From NCBI GenBank assembly GCA_902783035.1, contig CACZPK010000042.1:1-42854 (forward strand): a stretch of 42,854 nt of DNA, in the 5' to 3' direction. This document shows, one piece after another, positions 41,523-42,854 of the stretch (position 1 is its first letter; the number at the start of each line of letters is the position of its first letter). A model generated the notes under the pieces. The model saw only the letters and a program-made list of their open reading frames with translations. It was not told the origin of the DNA and did not search any database. The stretch comes from Oscillospiraceae bacterium (GTDB lineage: Bacteria > Bacillota > Clostridia > Oscillospirales > Oscillospiraceae). Both the position numbers and the translations under genes were made by a program.

Positions 41523-42854
41523 ATGAGTGCTAAAGACGTACGCAACATCGTTCTGCTCGGCCACGGCGGTAGCGGCAAGACCAAACTCGCCGAAAACATG
41601 CTCGCCATGACGGGTTCCCCCGCCCAGCTGGATTATGACGCCGAGGAAAAGAAGCGCGGCATTTCCATTTCTCTTGCCACCGCGCCGGCGACCTATAAGA
41701 ACGTCAAGATCAATATTCTCGACGCGCCCGGCAACTTCGACTTTGCCGGTGAGGCGCTCTCCGGCATCCGCGCTGCGGAGTGTGGCGTGCTGGTGTGCGG
41801 CGCCAAGGACGGTCTGAGTGTCGGCGCGGAGCGCGCATGGAAGATGCTCGGCAAAAAGCCGCGCATGATCTTCATCAACCGCACGGACGAGGATAACAGC
41901 AACTACCAGACCTGTTTTGACGCGCTCAAGGCAAAGTTCGGCACCGCCGTGGCGCCCATCGTCGCTCCCGTGATGGACGGCGCGGGCCATGTGACCGCCA
42001 TCGTTGACCTGCTGCACAACAAGGCGTATGAGGCGAAGGGCGGCAAGGCGTCCGCCTGCGCCATTCCCGCCGATGTCAAGGACGAGGTGGAGACCCTGCG
42101 CGCGGAGCTGATGGAAGCCGCCGCCGGCGCAGACGAAGAGCTGATGGAAAAGTTCTTTGACACCATGGAGCTTTCCAACGAAGAGATCGCCAGGGGCCTC
42201 AAGCTCGGCGTGCACGACGGCAGCGTCGCACCTGTCCTCTGCGGCAGCGCGGTTTCCGGCCTCGGCGTCGAGATGCTGCTCGAATGCGTGCTCGACCTGG
42301 TGCCCATCGCGACCGATATGCCCGCCGAGCAGGCGAAGACCGAGGGCGGCGACGCCGTCGAGATCAAATACGAAGAGAGCGGCGCGACCGCGGCGATCGT
42401 GTTTAAGACCATCTCCGACCAGTACGGCAAGTATTCTCTCGTCAAGGTCGTGCGCGGCAAGATCACGAGCGATATGTCCCTCTACGACACCACCACGGGC
42501 AATACCGAGAAGCTCGGCCGCCTGTATATCATCAAGGGTCAGAAGAACGAGGAAACGAAGGAGATCGGCTGCGGCGACATCGGCGCCATCGCGAAGATGG
42601 ACCGCGTCAAGACCGGCGACACCCTCTGCGATCCGAAGACCGTCGTGATTCTGCCCGGCATTCCGTTTGCGGAGCCCTGCTATTCCCGCGCCATCGCGCC
42701 CAAGACGCGCGGACAGGAAGATAAGCTCGGCACCGGTCTCAACCGCCTCAACGAGGAAGATCCGACGTTCACCGTCAACAACAACGCCGAGACGCACCAG
42801 ATCGTCGTCTCCGGCGCGGGCGACATCCAGATCGACGTGCTGGTAAGCAAGCTC
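41523..42854 (+). CDS. EF-G-like translational GTPase paralog (partial, 3' end beyond window)
   Basis: The first 444 residues are visible. It follows the order of elongation factor G2-type proteins: G1 GHGGSGKT (13-20, in place of GHVDHGKT), RGISISLA (45-52, in place of RGITI), DAPGNFDF (67-74, in place of DTPGH) and NRTDED (119-124, in place of NKMD). Domain II begins near residue 280 with IVFKTISDQYGKYSLVKVVRGKI. The switch I region between G1 and RGIS is unusually short. Such EF-G-like proteins often act in recycling or stress roles rather than ordinary translocation. The window ends exactly in frame. Confidence 0.88.
   Translation, partial: MSAKDVRNIVLLGHGGSGKTKLAENMLAMTGSPAQLDYDAEEKKRGISISLATAPATYKNVKINILDAPGNFDFAGEALSGIRAAECGVLVCGAKDGLSVGAERAWKMLGKKPRMIFINRTDEDNSNYQTCFDALKAKFGTAVAPIVAPVMDGAGHVTAIVDLLHNKAYEAKGGKASACAIPADVKDEVETLRAELMEAAAGADEELMEKFFDTMELSNEEIARGLKLGVHDGSVAPVLCGSAVSGLGVEMLLECVLDLVPIATDMPAEQAKTEGGDAVEIKYEESGATAAIVFKTISDQYGKYSLVKVVRGKITSDMSLYDTTTGNTEKLGRLYIIKGQKNEETKEIGCGDIGAIAKMDRVKTGDTLCDPKTVVILPGIPFAEPCYSRAIAPKTRGQEDKLGTGLNRLNEEDPTFTVNNNAETHQIVVSGAGDIQIDVLVSKL

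Noticed and set aside
1-42854. CRISPR arrays, insertion sequences, rRNA or tRNA genes
   Set aside because: No regularly spaced repeats, transposase motifs or RNA-gene signatures were seen on either strand.

Overview
The window is 42.9 kb of GC-rich chromosome that reads as an anaerobic Bacillota, probably class Clostridia near the Oscillospirales. This is inferred from gene content: a glutaconate CoA-transferase pair, a PPi-type phosphofructokinase, a DUF6465 protein, short-tailed clostridial phage families, and strong Shine-Dalgarno sites with TTGACA/TATAAT-like promoters. The species cannot be named from sequence alone. The coding regions are mostly well filled, and I found no rRNA, tRNA, CRISPR array or insertion sequence.

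Layout. (1) 1-1497, minus: gctA and the start of gctB, glutamate/glutaconate fermentation. (2) 1834-2643, plus: mscS. (3) 2709-13342, minus: an unbroken 13-gene virion and lysis operon (TerS, TerL, portal, putative scaffold, decoration protein, major capsid protein, head-tail adaptor, propeller-like tail protein, small coiled coil, XhlA-like protein, holin-like protein, CHAP endolysin, hendecad-repeat protein). A self-cleaving S24 repressor (13639-14409) is transcribed divergently from it. There is no integrase, replication, recombination, sheath, tape-measure or tailspike gene. This is the most unusual object in the window: a minimal short-tailed particle cassette that looks intact and switchable but cannot move or replicate as a phage by itself. 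(4) 14490-20138, plus: uridine phosphorylase, amino-acid racemase, thyA, folA, recG and a membrane protein, probably one operon. (5) 20205-23721, minus: pfk, fba, pta, the central carbon genes. (6) 24017-25690, plus: a membrane-anchored LysM-G5-M23 peptidase. (7) 25745-28786, minus: rlmB followed by a P-type-ATPase-like protein that has lost the phosphorylation motif. (8) 29022-31855, plus: ftsH and a Lys/Ala-rich DUF6465 protein. (9) 31950-40186, minus: AI-2E-family transporter, solute-binding lipoprotein, two permeases, two ATPases, a DUF3810 membrane metalloprotease and an LCP ligase. (10) 40442-42854, plus: a lipid kinase with a structured leader, then a truncated EF-G-like GTPase.

How the parts fit. 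The host genes describe amino-acid and sugar fermentation to acyl-CoA and acetyl phosphate (Gct, Pfk, Fba, Pta), thymidylate supply (ThyA, FolA) and envelope maintenance (M23, LCP, FtsH, MscS). In the phage-derived block, two promoters point away from each other between the repressor and terS. A 17-bp palindrome covers the predicted start of the structural operon, as expected for a repressor-held operon that opens when the repressor cleaves itself after DNA damage. Whether the product is a defective prophage, a satellite or a gene transfer agent cannot be decided here. The absence of visible decay and the host-like composition make domestication worth testing.
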